The notes beneath the pieces were generated by a model. That model was not told where the DNA came from and made no database searches. It saw nothing but the letters and a program-made list of their open reading frames with translations. From assembly GCA_902492855.1 (NCBI GenBank), contig CABUMU010000018.1, positions 1 to 22,028 on the forward strand: a stretch of 22,028 nt of DNA. Reading direction: 5' to 3'. Source of the DNA: an uncultured Collinsella sp. (GTDB taxonomy: Bacteria > Actinomycetota > Coriobacteriia > Coriobacteriales > Coriobacteriaceae). Of this stretch, positions 1 through 8,313 are shown in pieces; positions within the stretch are counted from its first letter, which is position 1, and each line of letters begins with the position of its first letter. The translations under genes and the position numbers were made by a program.

Positions 1-11
1 TCTTTTCTTAT

Positions 12-42
12 TGATCCGTTGGGGACGGAGGAAAACGGATCA
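12..42. repeat. Intergenic hairpin with GGGGACGG loop
   Basis: A perfect 9-bp inverted repeat, TGATCCGTT (12-20) and AACGGATCA (34-42), encloses a 13-nt G-rich loop. Neither side carries a clear T-run, so it is not a typical intrinsic terminator. It may be the 3' structure of a gene outside the window or a dispersed palindromic repeat. Confidence 0.5.
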
Positions 43-77
43 CTTGTGGCTGGCAAGAGGCCTGGTTCGTAATGGTC

Positions 78-280
78 TGGACAGTTAGTTCAGATACGTA
101 TAAATCTGGGGCAGCTTGGGATGCGTTTTGAGCAATTTTTGATTGGGATGGGGTTTGAATGGGTGTTTGGGAGGGCGAGCGGGACGTTTACATGGTCTCA
201 GGGAGCCCAAATTAGTTGAAACAGGGGTGTTCGTGCCTAATCCAGCTCTAGGATTTATACGTATCTGAACTAACTGTCCA
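78..280. mobile_element. MITE-like element with 29-bp terminal inverted repeats
   Basis: The 29 bases at 78-106 are repeated as a perfect reverse complement at 252-280. The left arm begins TGGACAGTTAGTTCAG and the right arm ends in TGTCCA, so the 203-bp unit has 5'-TG...CA-3' ends, as many insertion sequences do. Each arm contains the palindrome GATACGTATC. The 145-bp interior has no plausible coding frame. No target-site duplication is obvious in the flanks. The likely reading is a non-autonomous miniature element upstream of ligA; a large regulatory inverted repeat is the alternative. Confidence 0.55.
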
Positions 281-388
281 CCCCAGTCTGGCGGCTGCCG
301 ATTCGGTGCGGTTTGAGACCGCTATTCGGCCCCATTGCGACCGGTGGTACTCTTGTATCCGTTTGAAATCGAGCGAAGGAGTGCCGCT

Positions 389-2617
389 ATGGAGCAATCG
401 AGCCTGTTTGGTGACGGCGTGGACATCGATACCGAAACACCCGCGACCGCGGAAGCCACCGCACCGACCGATGCCCGTGCCCAGGCGGCAGCGCGCGCGG
501 CCGAGCTGCGCCACGAGCTCGATTACCACGCCTATCGCTACTACATGCTCGATGCGCCCGAGATCACGGACGCCGCCTTTGACAAAATGCTCGTAGAGCT
601 GCAGGAAATCGAGGCGACCTACCCCGATTTGGTTACGCCCGACAGCTATACCCAGCGCGTGGGCGGCTACGTGAGCGAGCAGTTTACGCCGGTCACGCAC
701 ATGGCACGCATGTATTCCATGGACGATGCCATGGATCTGGATGAACTCGACGCGTGGCTCCAGCGCACCGAGGATGCGCTCGGTGCCGGCAGCGTCACCT
801 ATACCTGCGAGCTTAAGATCGACGGTCTGGGCGTGGCGCTTACCTATCAAAACGGCACCTTTGTGCGCGCCGCCACGCGCGGTGACGGCACAACGGGCGA
901 GGATGTGTCACTCAATGTCCGCACCATCAAGGATGTGCCCATGCACCTGTCCGAGCCGGCGCTCGCCCACATGGGTGCCGACCGCGAGCGTACCATCGAA
1001 GTACGCGGCGAGGTCTATATGCCCAAGGGCAGCTTTGTTCGTCTGAATGAAGAGGCCGATGCCGAGGGCCGCGACCCCTTCGCCAACCCGCGCAACGCCG
1101 CCGCCGGCAGTCTGCGCCAAAAGGATCCCAAGGTCACGGCGCGCCGCGACCTGGCCACCTTTATCTATGCCATCGCCGATACCGACCCGTTGCACGTCCA
1201 CAGCCAGCGTGAGTTTCTCGATTGGCTGCGTAGCGCCGGCTTTAGCGTCAACCCCAACGTGGCACGCTGCGCCACGCCGGCCGAGGTCCACGAGTTCTGC
1301 GCCCAGGCCCTCGAGCACCGCGGCGACTTGGACTACGACATCGACGGCGTGGTCGTAAAGGTCGACAGCTTCCAGCAGCAGCTCGACCTGGGCTTTACCG
1401 CCCGCGCGCCGCGCTGGGCCATTGCCTTTAAGTTTCCGCCCGAGGAAAAGCAGACCGTCCTGCGCGAAATTCGCATCCAGGTGGGCCGCACCGGTGTGCT
1501 CACACCGGTCGCCGAGTTCGACCCGGTGACGGTCGCCGGCTCCACCATCGCGCGCGCCACGCTGCACAACATCGACGAGATCCGCCGCAAAAATGTGCGC
1601 GAGGGCGACACTATCATCGTGCACAAGGCGGGCGACGTGATCCCCGAGGTCGTGGGTCCGGTGCTCGACAAGCGCCCGGTCGATTCGGTCGACTGGCACA
1701 TGCCCGAGGTCTGCCCCGTGTGCGGCAGCCCCGTGGTCCACGAGGATGGCGAGGTGGCCTACCGCTGCGTCTCCATCGACTGCCCCGCGCAGCTCAAGGA
1801 GCGCTTGCTCCACTGGGTGAGCCGCGGCTGCATGGACGTCGACGGCCTGGGCGACGAGATCGTCGACAAGATGATCGCCGCCGGCCTGATCCACGATGTC
1901 GCAGACTTCTACCAGCTCACGGTCGATGACATCGCAGGCCTGGACACGGGGCGCACCTATGCCAGTTCCAACAGCAAAAAGGGCGTCAAGAAGGGCGACC
2001 CTATCCCGGTGGGCCTCAAGACGGCCGAGAAAATCATCGCCGAGCTCAACAAGTCCAAGAGCCAGCCGCTCGGCCGCGTGCTGTTTGCCCTGGGCATTCG
2101 CCACGTGGGCAAGAGTGTGGGCGAGGTCATTGCCGAACGATTCCTGTCGATTGACAAGCTCATCTTGGCGAGCGAAGAGGACATCGCCGAGTGCGAGGGT
2201 ATCGGTCCCAAGATTGCGGCGAGCGTCAAGCAGTTCCTTGCCGTGCCCGAGAACCTTGCCGTGCTGGAGCGCCTGCGTCAGGCGGGTCTGTCACTCGAGG
2301 TCGACTTGGGCGCCGCGCACGCGCGGGCCGCAGCCGACGCTGGCGTGGCAGGCGAGCTCGCCGACGCACAGCCACTCGCGGGTCTGACCTTCGTGCTCAC
2401 CGGCACGCTCGTCAACCGCACGCGCGATGAGGCGGGCGCGGCGCTCAAGGTGCTCGGCGCCAAGGTTTCGGGCAGCGTGTCAAAGAAGACAAGCTATCTG
2501 GTCGCCGGCCCCAAAGCGGGTTCCAAGCTCACCAAGGCCGAGCAGCTGGGTGTACCCGTGCTGGATGAGGACGCACTCGAGCAGATTTTGGCTACTGGTG
2601 AGGTGCCCCAGGCTTAG
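389..2617 (+). CDS. ligA: NAD-dependent DNA ligase LigA
   Basis: This enzyme seals 3'-OH/5'-phosphate nicks in DNA using NAD+, in Okazaki fragment joining and repair. The 742-residue protein has the full domain order: N-terminal Ia domain (HELDYHAYRYY), adenylation domain with the KIDG motif (K143 is the expected AMP-lysine), OB fold, a four-Cys zinc finger (C442, C445, C460, C465), helix-hairpin-helix repeats and a C-terminal BRCT domain (about 665-742, starting LAGLTFVLTGTLVNRTRDEA). The ATG at 389 is chosen because AAGGAG lies 7 nt upstream; the frame stays open further upstream but without a comparable ribosome site. It is somewhat longer than typical LigA because of an Asp/Thr/Ala-rich N-terminal stretch and an insertion near residues 525-545 (SSNSKKGVKKGDPIPVG). 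It is probably monocistronic, as a strong terminator follows. Confidence 0.97.
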   Translation: MEQSSLFGDGVDIDTETPATAEATAPTDARAQAAARAAELRHELDYHAYRYYMLDAPEITDAAFDKMLVELQEIEATYPDLVTPDSYTQRVGGYVSEQFTPVTHMARMYSMDDAMDLDELDAWLQRTEDALGAGSVTYTCELKIDGLGVALTYQNGTFVRAATRGDGTTGEDVSLNVRTIKDVPMHLSEPALAHMGADRERTIEVRGEVYMPKGSFVRLNEEADAEGRDPFANPRNAAAGSLRQKDPKVTARRDLATFIYAIADTDPLHVHSQREFLDWLRSAGFSVNPNVARCATPAEVHEFCAQALEHRGDLDYDIDGVVVKVDSFQQQLDLGFTARAPRWAIAFKFPPEEKQTVLREIRIQVGRTGVLTPVAEFDPVTVAGSTIARATLHNIDEIRRKNVREGDTIIVHKAGDVIPEVVGPVLDKRPVDSVDWHMPEVCPVCGSPVVHEDGEVAYRCVSIDCPAQLKERLLHWVSRGCMDVDGLGDEIVDKMIAAGLIHDVADFYQLTVDDIAGLDTGRTYASSNSKKGVKKGDPIPVGLKTAEKIIAELNKSKSQPLGRVLFALGIRHVGKSVGEVIAERFLSIDKLILASEEDIAECEGIGPKIAASVKQFLAVPENLAVLERLRQAGLSLEVDLGAAHARAAADAGVAGELADAQPLAGLTFVLTGTLVNRTRDEAGAALKVLGAKVSGSVSKKTSYLVAGPKAGSKLTKAEQLGVPVLDEDALEQILATGEVPQA

Positions 2618-2640
2618 TGCATCAATAGTCAAATTGAAGA

Positions 2641-2676
2641 ACCGCCCGGAAGCACGATGCCTTCCGGGCGGTTTTT
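2641..2676. terminator. Bidirectional intrinsic terminator between ligA and the minus-strand genes
   Basis: ACCGCCCGGAAG (2641-2652) pairs perfectly with CTTCCGGGCGGT (2661-2672) around an 8-nt loop. TTTTT follows on the plus strand. On the minus strand the stem is followed by a shorter T-containing tail. It lies 23 nt after the ligA stop and directly beyond the stop codon of the minus-strand gene remnant. Confidence 0.9.
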
Positions 2677-2767
2677 ACTTTGCTGGGGCAACCGGCACCG
2701 TGATCTGCGTCACGTAGGTTGTGGGGTCGTCGCTGATGATGTCGTCGATGAGGGCGATCTCGCGTTG
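2675..2767 (-). pseudogene. Orphan 3' end of an unidentified gene
   Basis: Between the MATE stop codon and the terminator, one minus-strand frame reads QREIALIDDIISDDPTTY and then VTQITVPVAPAK before TAA (2675-2677). Nearly every codon ends in C or G, matching the coding bias of the chromosome. Followed upstream, the frame stays open for only seven more codons, to 2788, before meeting TGA; there is no ATG, GTG or TTG start and no ribosome site. It therefore looks like the surviving C-terminus of a deleted or replaced gene, still attached to its terminator. I do not recognise the family. Confidence 0.5.
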
Positions 2768-2772
2768 CCCCG

Positions 2773-4119
2773 CTACGCTGCCAACTTGTCAAAAGCCCCG
2801 CGCCGGTTGAGCACGGTAAACGCGACAACACAGATGACCGCCGACAAAATCGATCCGCACGGCGAAGCGATGCCCATGGGAAACAGCGTGTTGGAATAGG
2901 CGTTCGACAGCAGCCACGCGCCCGGCACGCGAATGAGCGCCACGGCCAGCACGTTGTGCGCAAAGCCGATGTAGCTCTTGCCGTATGCAGCGAAAAAGCC
3001 GCTAAAGCAAATGTGGATGCCGGCAAAGATTGCGTCGAAAATATAGCTGCGCATATAGCCGGTACCGGCGGCGACTACTGCAGCGTCCTTGGCAAAAAAG
3101 CCGATAAACGCCGGCGCCACCAGCCACATCAGTACCGTGATCAGACAGCCGTACACCACCGAGATCGTCATGGCGTCCTTGAGCACCTGACGCGCGCGGT
3201 CGCCCTTGCCCGCGCCGGCGTTTTGCGCCGTGAGCGCGCTGACGGTGGCACCCATGGAACTCGGCACAATGAACAAAAAGCTGATCATCTTCTCGACCAG
3301 GCCCACGGCGGCGGCGTCGACGAGCCCTCGGTGGTTGGCGATGACGGTGATAAACATAAACGCCACCTGGATGCAGCCGTCCTGCACGGCCACAGGCACG
3401 CCGATCTTAAGAATGCTGCCGAGCACCTCGGGCCGGGGACGCAGGTCGCTGCGCTTAACGTGGATGTTCGTGCGGCGGCTCTTGAGCCACACGAGCGCGA
3501 GGGCAACGCTGGCCGTCTGGGCGGTTACCGTGCCGAGCGCCGCACCCACGGGACCGAGCCCCATGTGCCCGATAAACAGAAAATCGAGCGCGATGTTGAT
3601 GATGCATGCCACGCCAATCACGTACATGGGCGAGCGCGAATCGCCCAGCCCGCGAAAGATGGCCGAGAGGATGTTGTACGCGGCGATAAACGGAATGCCC
3701 ATAAAGCAGATACGCAGGTAGGCGGCGGTGCCTTCGACCGCCTCGGCCGGCGTGCCAATGAGCGCCACAATCTGCGGGCACAGTGCGAGCAGGACGGCGG
3801 CCAGCACTACCGAGACGCCCATAAAGAGCGTGATGGTGTTGCCGATGGCGGTCTCGGCGCGGTCAAACCGGCGCGAACCCACGGCGTGGCCGACGATGAC
3901 CGTCGTTCCCATGGCCAGACCCACGAGCGTCACGGTAATGATATAGAGCGTCTGCGCGCCATTACCCACGGCGGTGATGCCGGTGGCGCCGCTAAACTGC
4001 CCCATCATGTACAGATCGGCCATGCCGTAGAGCATCTGCAAAAAGTACGAGAGCATATAGGGCAGGGCAAAGACCGCGATGGTCTTAAGGACATTGCCGC
4101 GTGTGAGGTCGTGTTCCAT
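2773..4119 (-). CDS. MATE family multidrug efflux transporter
   Basis: This 448-residue membrane protein belongs to the MATE family, which expels drugs or toxic metabolites using Na+ or H+ gradients. The N-terminus (MEHDLTRGNVLKTIAVFALP) and the following YFLQMLYGMADLYMMGQFSG segment are typical of MatE domains. Two homologous halves are visible, with the second starting near VPVAVQDGCIQVAFMF; length and hydrophobicity fit 12 membrane helices. The ATG at 4119 gives the usual family N-terminus, but the ribosome site is weak (AGAAAG about 10 nt upstream). It is transcribed divergently from the ABC exporter and has a MerR-type promoter dyad at 4160-4190. Substrate is unknown. Confidence 0.92.
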   Translation of the reverse strand: MEHDLTRGNVLKTIAVFALPYMLSYFLQMLYGMADLYMMGQFSGATGITAVGNGAQTLYIITVTLVGLAMGTTVIVGHAVGSRRFDRAETAIGNTITLFMGVSVVLAAVLLALCPQIVALIGTPAEAVEGTAAYLRICFMGIPFIAAYNILSAIFRGLGDSRSPMYVIGVACIINIALDFLFIGHMGLGPVGAALGTVTAQTASVALALVWLKSRRTNIHVKRSDLRPRPEVLGSILKIGVPVAVQDGCIQVAFMFITVIANHRGLVDAAAVGLVEKMISFLFIVPSSMGATVSALTAQNAGAGKGDRARQVLKDAMTISVVYGCLITVLMWLVAPAFIGFFAKDAAVVAAGTGYMRSYIFDAIFAGIHICFSGFFAAYGKSYIGFAHNVLAVALIRVPGAWLLSNAYSNTLFPMGIASPCGSILSAVICVVAFTVLNRRGAFDKLAA

Positions 4120-4159
4120 GGGCGGGGCTTTCTGGCTGGGTTTGTTTACGTACCAGTGT

Positions 4160-4190
4160 AGTGAAAACCCTACAACGATTGTAGAGTCAA
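4160..4190 (-). promoter_or_regulatory. Putative MerR-type promoter/operator of the MATE gene
   Basis: Read on the minus strand, -35 TTGACT (4190-4185) is separated by 19 bp from TTCACT (4165-4160), a weak -10. The spacer holds a dyad whose core, CTACAA-TCG-TTGTAG, is perfect; with imperfect flanks it spans 4167-4187. A long 19-20 bp spacer occupied by a dyad is the hallmark of promoters activated by MerR-family regulators such as ZntR, SoxR and BmrR. The predicted start lies about 35 nt before the MATE start codon. The regulator itself is not in the window. Confidence 0.5.
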
Positions 4191-4225
4191 GGTTTGTGTT
4201 GACGCCGAAGCGAAAAAGTCTCGCG

Positions 4226-4338
4226 CACCATTATTCCGAGTGAATATGGACACACGTCACGAGAACTCGCCGCCGTCGCTAACCTTGCAGAAAACGATTT
4301 CGGAATACTTGACACCATTATTCGGCGCGCAATAATAC
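4226..4338 (+). promoter_or_regulatory. Promoter of the ABC exporter operon with repeated operator-like motifs
   Basis: TTGACA (4309-4314) and TAATAC (4333-4338), 18 bp apart, form a strong sigma-70-type promoter 40 nt before the GTG start. The 11-bp word CACCATTATTC occurs twice (4226-4236 and 4313-4323), each time within a dyad: TATTC-N5-GAATA (4232-4246) upstream and ATTATT-N8-AATAAT (4317-4336) over the spacer and -10. This suggests a repressor with two sites, but the binding protein is unknown. Confidence 0.5.
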
Positions 4339-4377
4339 GTGCGTTTGCGAACAACGTTTGATGGGGGTTGAACCTGC

Positions 4378-6207
4378 GTGCGCAATCTCAAAATACTGTT
4401 TTCCTATCTAGGGGCATACCGTCGCGATGCCATCCTCGGCGTGTTCTTTGTGTCGGTCGAGACGGTGCTCGAGCTGTTTATCCCGGTCATCATGGCCAAC
4501 ATCATCGATGTGGGCGTGCCTGCGGGTGATATCAACTACATGCTGCTGCAGGGCGCGTACATGTTGGTGTGCGCTGCGCTTTCGCTGGTACTGGGCTTGG
4601 GTTATGCCCGCACGTCCGCCCGCGTTGCCTCGGGCCTAGGCGCTAACCTGCGCGAGGCCGAGTACAAAAAGATTCAGACGCTCGCTTTTGGTAACCTGGA
4701 CAACTACGACGCCAGCTCGCTCGTCACCCGCATGACCACGGACATCACCGTTATCCAAAATGCTGTGGGCAACGGCTTTCGCCCTATGGTGCGCGGCCCG
4801 GTGACGCTTATCGTCGGCCTTATCTACGCGCTGATGCTGTCGCGCCCGCTCGCCACCGTCTTTGCGATCATCTTGCCCGTGCTTGCAATCGTACTGGGCG
4901 TCATCACCTATCGCGTGAGCCCGCTCTACCGCCAACTCCAGACCTCGATGGACCACCTCAACGGCGTGGTACAGGAGGACCTCACCGCCGTGCGTGCCGT
5001 CAAGGCCTACGTTCGTACCGAGCACGAGGAGGCCAAGTTCGACACCGTCAATACCGAGCTCGCCGGCACGGCGACAAAGACCTTTGGCAGCGCGGTGCTC
5101 AACCTGCCGGTGTTTCAGCTGTCGATGTACGTGGCTGCGCTCTCTATCCTGTGGATTGGCGGCCGCATGATTCTCGCCGGCAAGCTGGGCGTGGGCTCGC
5201 TCACGGGCTTTATGAGCTACGTGCTGCTGATCATGAACTCGCTCATGATGATTTCCAACGTGTTTTTGCTGCTCACGCGCGCTCTCACGAGTGTGGGCCG
5301 TATCGCAGAGGTGCTCGATGAGGAGCCCTTTATCGCCAACCCTGCGGGAGACCTCGCGACTGCGGCGCCAGCGGACGGCAGTATCGAGTTTCGCGACGTT
5401 TCCTTTAAATACCGCGCGGATGCAGCCGAGGATGTGCTCGAGCATATCGACCTTCGCATCGAGAGCGGCTCGACGGTGGGCATCCTCGGCGGCACGGGTT
5501 CGGGCAAGAGCTCGCTTGTGCAGCTGATTGCGCGCCTGTACGACGCCACCGAGGGCGCCGTGCTTGTGGGTGGACGCGACGTGCGCGACTACGACCTCGC
5601 GACTCTACGCGACGCCGTGGGCATTGTGCTGCAAAAGAATGTGCTGTTTACGGGTACCGTGCGCGAGAACCTGCAGTGGGGCAATCCGCAGGCGTCGGAC
5701 GATGAGCTCCTCGCGGCTTGCCGCGCGGCGTGCGTGGACGAGTTCCTCGATCGCATCGGCGGGCTGGACGGCGAGTTGGGCCAAGGCGGCGCCGGTGTCT
5801 CGGGTGGCCAGAAGCAACGCCTGTGCATCGCGCGTACGCTGCTCAAGCATCCGCGCGTGCTAATTTTTGACGACTCCACCAGCGCGGTCGATATGGCGAC
5901 CGACGCTAAGATTCGCGAGCACATCGCCCGGATTTCCGATACGACCGTGCTCATCATCGCCCAGCGCATCGCGAGCGTCATGGATGCCGATCGCATTGTG
6001 GTGTTGGACGACGGTCGTGTCCACGGCGTGGGTACGCACGAGGAACTGCTGGCGGGAGACAACATCTACCAGGAGATTTACGCCTCGCAGATGGAGTTTG
6101 CGGGGAACGCGGACGCCGGCGATGGCAACGACGGTGGCTGCGCGAATGATCCATTTTCCTCTGTCGCATGCGGATCACCCTTGGAAGGGGGTGAGCGCCA
6201 TGCCTAA
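4378..6207 (+). CDS. ABC exporter half-transporter, degenerate-site subunit
   Basis: A 609-residue ABC transporter with an N-terminal six-helix exporter domain (about 1-320) and a C-terminal ATPase domain. Visible motifs are Walker A GGTGSGKS (371-378), Q-loop LQKN, signature VSGGQ (474-478) and Walker B LIFDD (D498). The position after Walker B is D499 instead of the catalytic Glu, as in the degenerate-site subunit of heterodimeric multidrug exporters (TM287/288, LmrCD). It overlaps the next gene by 8 nt, so the two are probably co-translated and form one heterodimer. The GTG start at 4378 follows a GGGGG tract, a modest ribosome site. A Gly/Asp/Asn-rich tail ends the protein. Substrate is unknown; drugs or lipids are typical for the family. 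Confidence 0.93.
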   Translation: MRNLKILFSYLGAYRRDAILGVFFVSVETVLELFIPVIMANIIDVGVPAGDINYMLLQGAYMLVCAALSLVLGLGYARTSARVASGLGANLREAEYKKIQTLAFGNLDNYDASSLVTRMTTDITVIQNAVGNGFRPMVRGPVTLIVGLIYALMLSRPLATVFAIILPVLAIVLGVITYRVSPLYRQLQTSMDHLNGVVQEDLTAVRAVKAYVRTEHEEAKFDTVNTELAGTATKTFGSAVLNLPVFQLSMYVAALSILWIGGRMILAGKLGVGSLTGFMSYVLLIMNSLMMISNVFLLLTRALTSVGRIAEVLDEEPFIANPAGDLATAAPADGSIEFRDVSFKYRADAAEDVLEHIDLRIESGSTVGILGGTGSGKSSLVQLIARLYDATEGAVLVGGRDVRDYDLATLRDAVGIVLQKNVLFTGTVRENLQWGNPQASDDELLAACRAACVDEFLDRIGGLDGELGQGGAGVSGGQKQRLCIARTLLKHPRVLIFDDSTSAVDMATDAKIREHIARISDTTVLIIAQRIASVMDADRIVVLDDGRVHGVGTHEELLAGDNIYQEIYASQMEFAGNADAGDGNDGGCANDPFSSVACGSPLEGGERHA

Positions 6208-8098
6208 GACCGCAGCCCAAGCACGCCCGGCCGACCTCAAGCGCACTGTGCGTCGCTTGCTCTCCTACATGGGGCATGCCAAGTTCTCGTTGCTCGCGGT
6301 GGGCGTGCTCGCCTCCGTCGCCGCCATCGCGAGCCTCGCCGGCACCTACATGGTGCGTCCCATCGTTAACGGTTTGGCCACGGGCGGGGAGGAACTGCTT
6401 GCCAAGCAGGTTATCCTGACGGCGATCATCTACGCCGCGGGCGTGCTCTCGGCCCTGGGCTATTCACAGATCATGGTGCGCGCGGCCCAACACGTGGTGT
6501 CCGATATTCGCCGCGACCTGTTCGCGCACATCCAGACGCTGCCGCTCAGTTATTTTGACAGCACGCGCTCGGGCGACATCATGAGTTTTTTCACCAATGA
6601 CGTCGACACCGTCTCCGAGGCGCTTAACAACAGCTTTGCCAACGTGATTCAGGCCGCCATTCAGGTTGTGGGCACCACGGCCATGCTCATCATCCTTAAC
6701 TGGCAGCTCACGATTATCACACTCGTGTGCGATGCGGCCATTGTGCTGTATGCGCGCTACTCGGGCGCGCGCTCCAAGCGTTTCTTTGCTGTCCAGCAGG
6801 CATCGCTTGGCGACCTGGACGGATATATCGAAGAAATGGTCTCGGGCCAAAAGGTCATCAAGGTCTTTAACCGTGAGGCAGCGAATGTCGCCGGCTTCAC
6901 CTGCCGCAACGACGAGCTTCGCCGCACCGGTACCGCCGCCGTGAGCTATGCCAACTCCATGGTGCCCATGACTGTCGTGATTGGCTACGTCAACTATGCC
7001 ATCGTCGCCGTGGCGGGCGGCATGCTCTGCATCAAGGGGCTCGCCGACGTAGGTGCGCTCGCGAGCTACCTGGTCTTTGTGCGCCAGGCCGCCATGCCCA
7101 TCAACCAGTTTACTCAGCTCGGCAACTTCTTGCTCAACGCGTTGGCCGGTGCCGAGCGCCTGTTTGCCGCCATGGACCTTGAGCCCGAGGTGGACGAGGG
7201 CTGCGTGGAGCTGGTGCAGACGGGCGACGCCGCGTGGGCGTGGAAGATTCCCGAGGGCCAGGGCGTGGGCGCGTACGGGCATTTGCATGATGTGGCAGCC
7301 GTTGATGAGTCGGGCCGCGCGGTGGCTGCCGACGGCACCGAGCTCACGTGCGGCTTGGTCCCGCTTGCCGGCGACGTGCGCTTCCATGCCGTGGATTTTT
7401 CCTACGTGCCGGGCACCCGCGTGCTCACGGACCTCAACCTGTTTGCCAAGCCGGGGCAAAAGATCGCGTTTGTGGGCTCCACGGGTGCCGGCAAGACGAC
7501 CATCACCAACCTCATCAACCGCTTCTACGAGGTCGATGACGGCGAGATCACGTACGACGGCATCGACGTCAAGCACATTGCCAAGGCCAGCCTGCGCGGG
7601 TCGCTCGGCATTGTGCTGCAGGACACGCACCTGTTTAGCGGCACCATTGCGCAGAACATCCGCTTTGGCAAGCTCGACGCGACCGACGAGGAGGTGCGCG
7701 CCGCTGCCGAGGCCGCCTGCGCCGACTCGTTTATCCGCCGCCTGCCGCGGGGCTACGACACACCGGTCACGGCCGACGGCGCCAACCTGTCGCAGGGTCA
7801 GCGTCAGCTGCTCGCCATCGCGCGCGTGGCCGTCGCCGATCCGCCGGTGCTCATCCTGGACGAGGCCACGAGCTCCATTGACACGCGTACCGAAAAGCTC
7901 ATCGAGCGCGGTATGGACCGCATCATGCGCGGTCGCACCACGTTTATGATCGCGCACCGCCTGTCCACTGTCCGCGACGCCGACGCCATCATGGTCCTCG
8001 AACACGGCCGCATTATCGAGCGCGGCACGCACGAAGAGCTGCTCGCCCAGCACGGCGAGTACTGGCAGCTGGCGCATGGCTTAAAAGAGCTGGATTAA
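6200..8098 (+). CDS. ABC exporter half-transporter, canonical-site subunit
   Basis: The 632-residue partner of the preceding subunit. The exporter membrane domain spans about 20-330. The ATPase domain has Walker A GSTGAGKT (426-433), signature LSQGQ (530-534) and Walker B LILDE (D554, catalytic E555), so it supplies the hydrolytically competent Walker site. Together the two proteins form one normal and one degenerate ATP site. The ATG at 6200 is preferred because GGAAGGGGGTGAG sits just upstream and it overlaps the previous stop by 8 nt; the longer open frame starting at 5867 only shadows the first gene. An unusually long linker (about residues 332-390) joins the membrane and ATPase domains. 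A palindromic repeat followed by TTTTT lies 51 bp downstream and may terminate the operon. Confidence 0.93.
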   Translation: MPKTAAQARPADLKRTVRRLLSYMGHAKFSLLAVGVLASVAAIASLAGTYMVRPIVNGLATGGEELLAKQVILTAIIYAAGVLSALGYSQIMVRAAQHVVSDIRRDLFAHIQTLPLSYFDSTRSGDIMSFFTNDVDTVSEALNNSFANVIQAAIQVVGTTAMLIILNWQLTIITLVCDAAIVLYARYSGARSKRFFAVQQASLGDLDGYIEEMVSGQKVIKVFNREAANVAGFTCRNDELRRTGTAAVSYANSMVPMTVVIGYVNYAIVAVAGGMLCIKGLADVGALASYLVFVRQAAMPINQFTQLGNFLLNALAGAERLFAAMDLEPEVDEGCVELVQTGDAAWAWKIPEGQGVGAYGHLHDVAAVDESGRAVAADGTELTCGLVPLAGDVRFHAVDFSYVPGTRVLTDLNLFAKPGQKIAFVGSTGAGKTTITNLINRFYEVDDGEITYDGIDVKHIAKASLRGSLGIVLQDTHLFSGTIAQNIRFGKLDATDEEVRAAAEAACADSFIRRLPRGYDTPVTADGANLSQGQRQLLAIARVAVADPPVLILDEATSSIDTRTEKLIERGMDRIMRGRTTFMIAHRLSTVRDADAIMVLEHGRIIERGTHEELLAQHGEYWQLAHGLKELD

Positions 8099-8149
8099 CC
8101 CGTTCGAGCACGATGTTTTGACCCCTCCGTGCCCTTCACCTCGTCTCAA

Positions 8150-8210
8150 ACCATCACAACATTCGACGTTTTTCGCCAAAAACGGGAAAAGCATCGGATG
8201 TTGTGATGGT
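8150..8210 (+). repeat. 61-bp palindromic repeat, copy 1
   Basis: The outer arms are ACCATCACAACATTCGA and its near-perfect reverse complement (one mismatch). A nested hairpin, CGTTTTT-CGCC-AAAAACG, lies inside. It differs from copy 2 (9392-9452) at two positions. TTTTT immediately follows, so this copy could also act as an intrinsic terminator for the ABC operon. Confidence 0.9.
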
Positions 8211-8313
8211 TTTTCTACCACTCGACCGGGTGGAATCGCTTTCTTGCGCACGAAGGTGTGCGGACCCGTGGGCAGGGGAATAAGGTTGGTTATCCGACTC
8301 CATTGGAGGGCTC

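Noticed and set aside
908..2104. Long open frame on the minus strand inside ligA
   Set aside because: It is antisense to a clear LigA, lacks recognisable domains and has the His/Arg/Asp/Gly-rich composition of the reverse of GC-rich codons.
5867..6199. Longer N-terminus for the second ABC subunit
   Set aside because: This stretch is out-of-frame sequence of the first subunit's ATPase domain; the start at 6200 has an excellent ribosome site.
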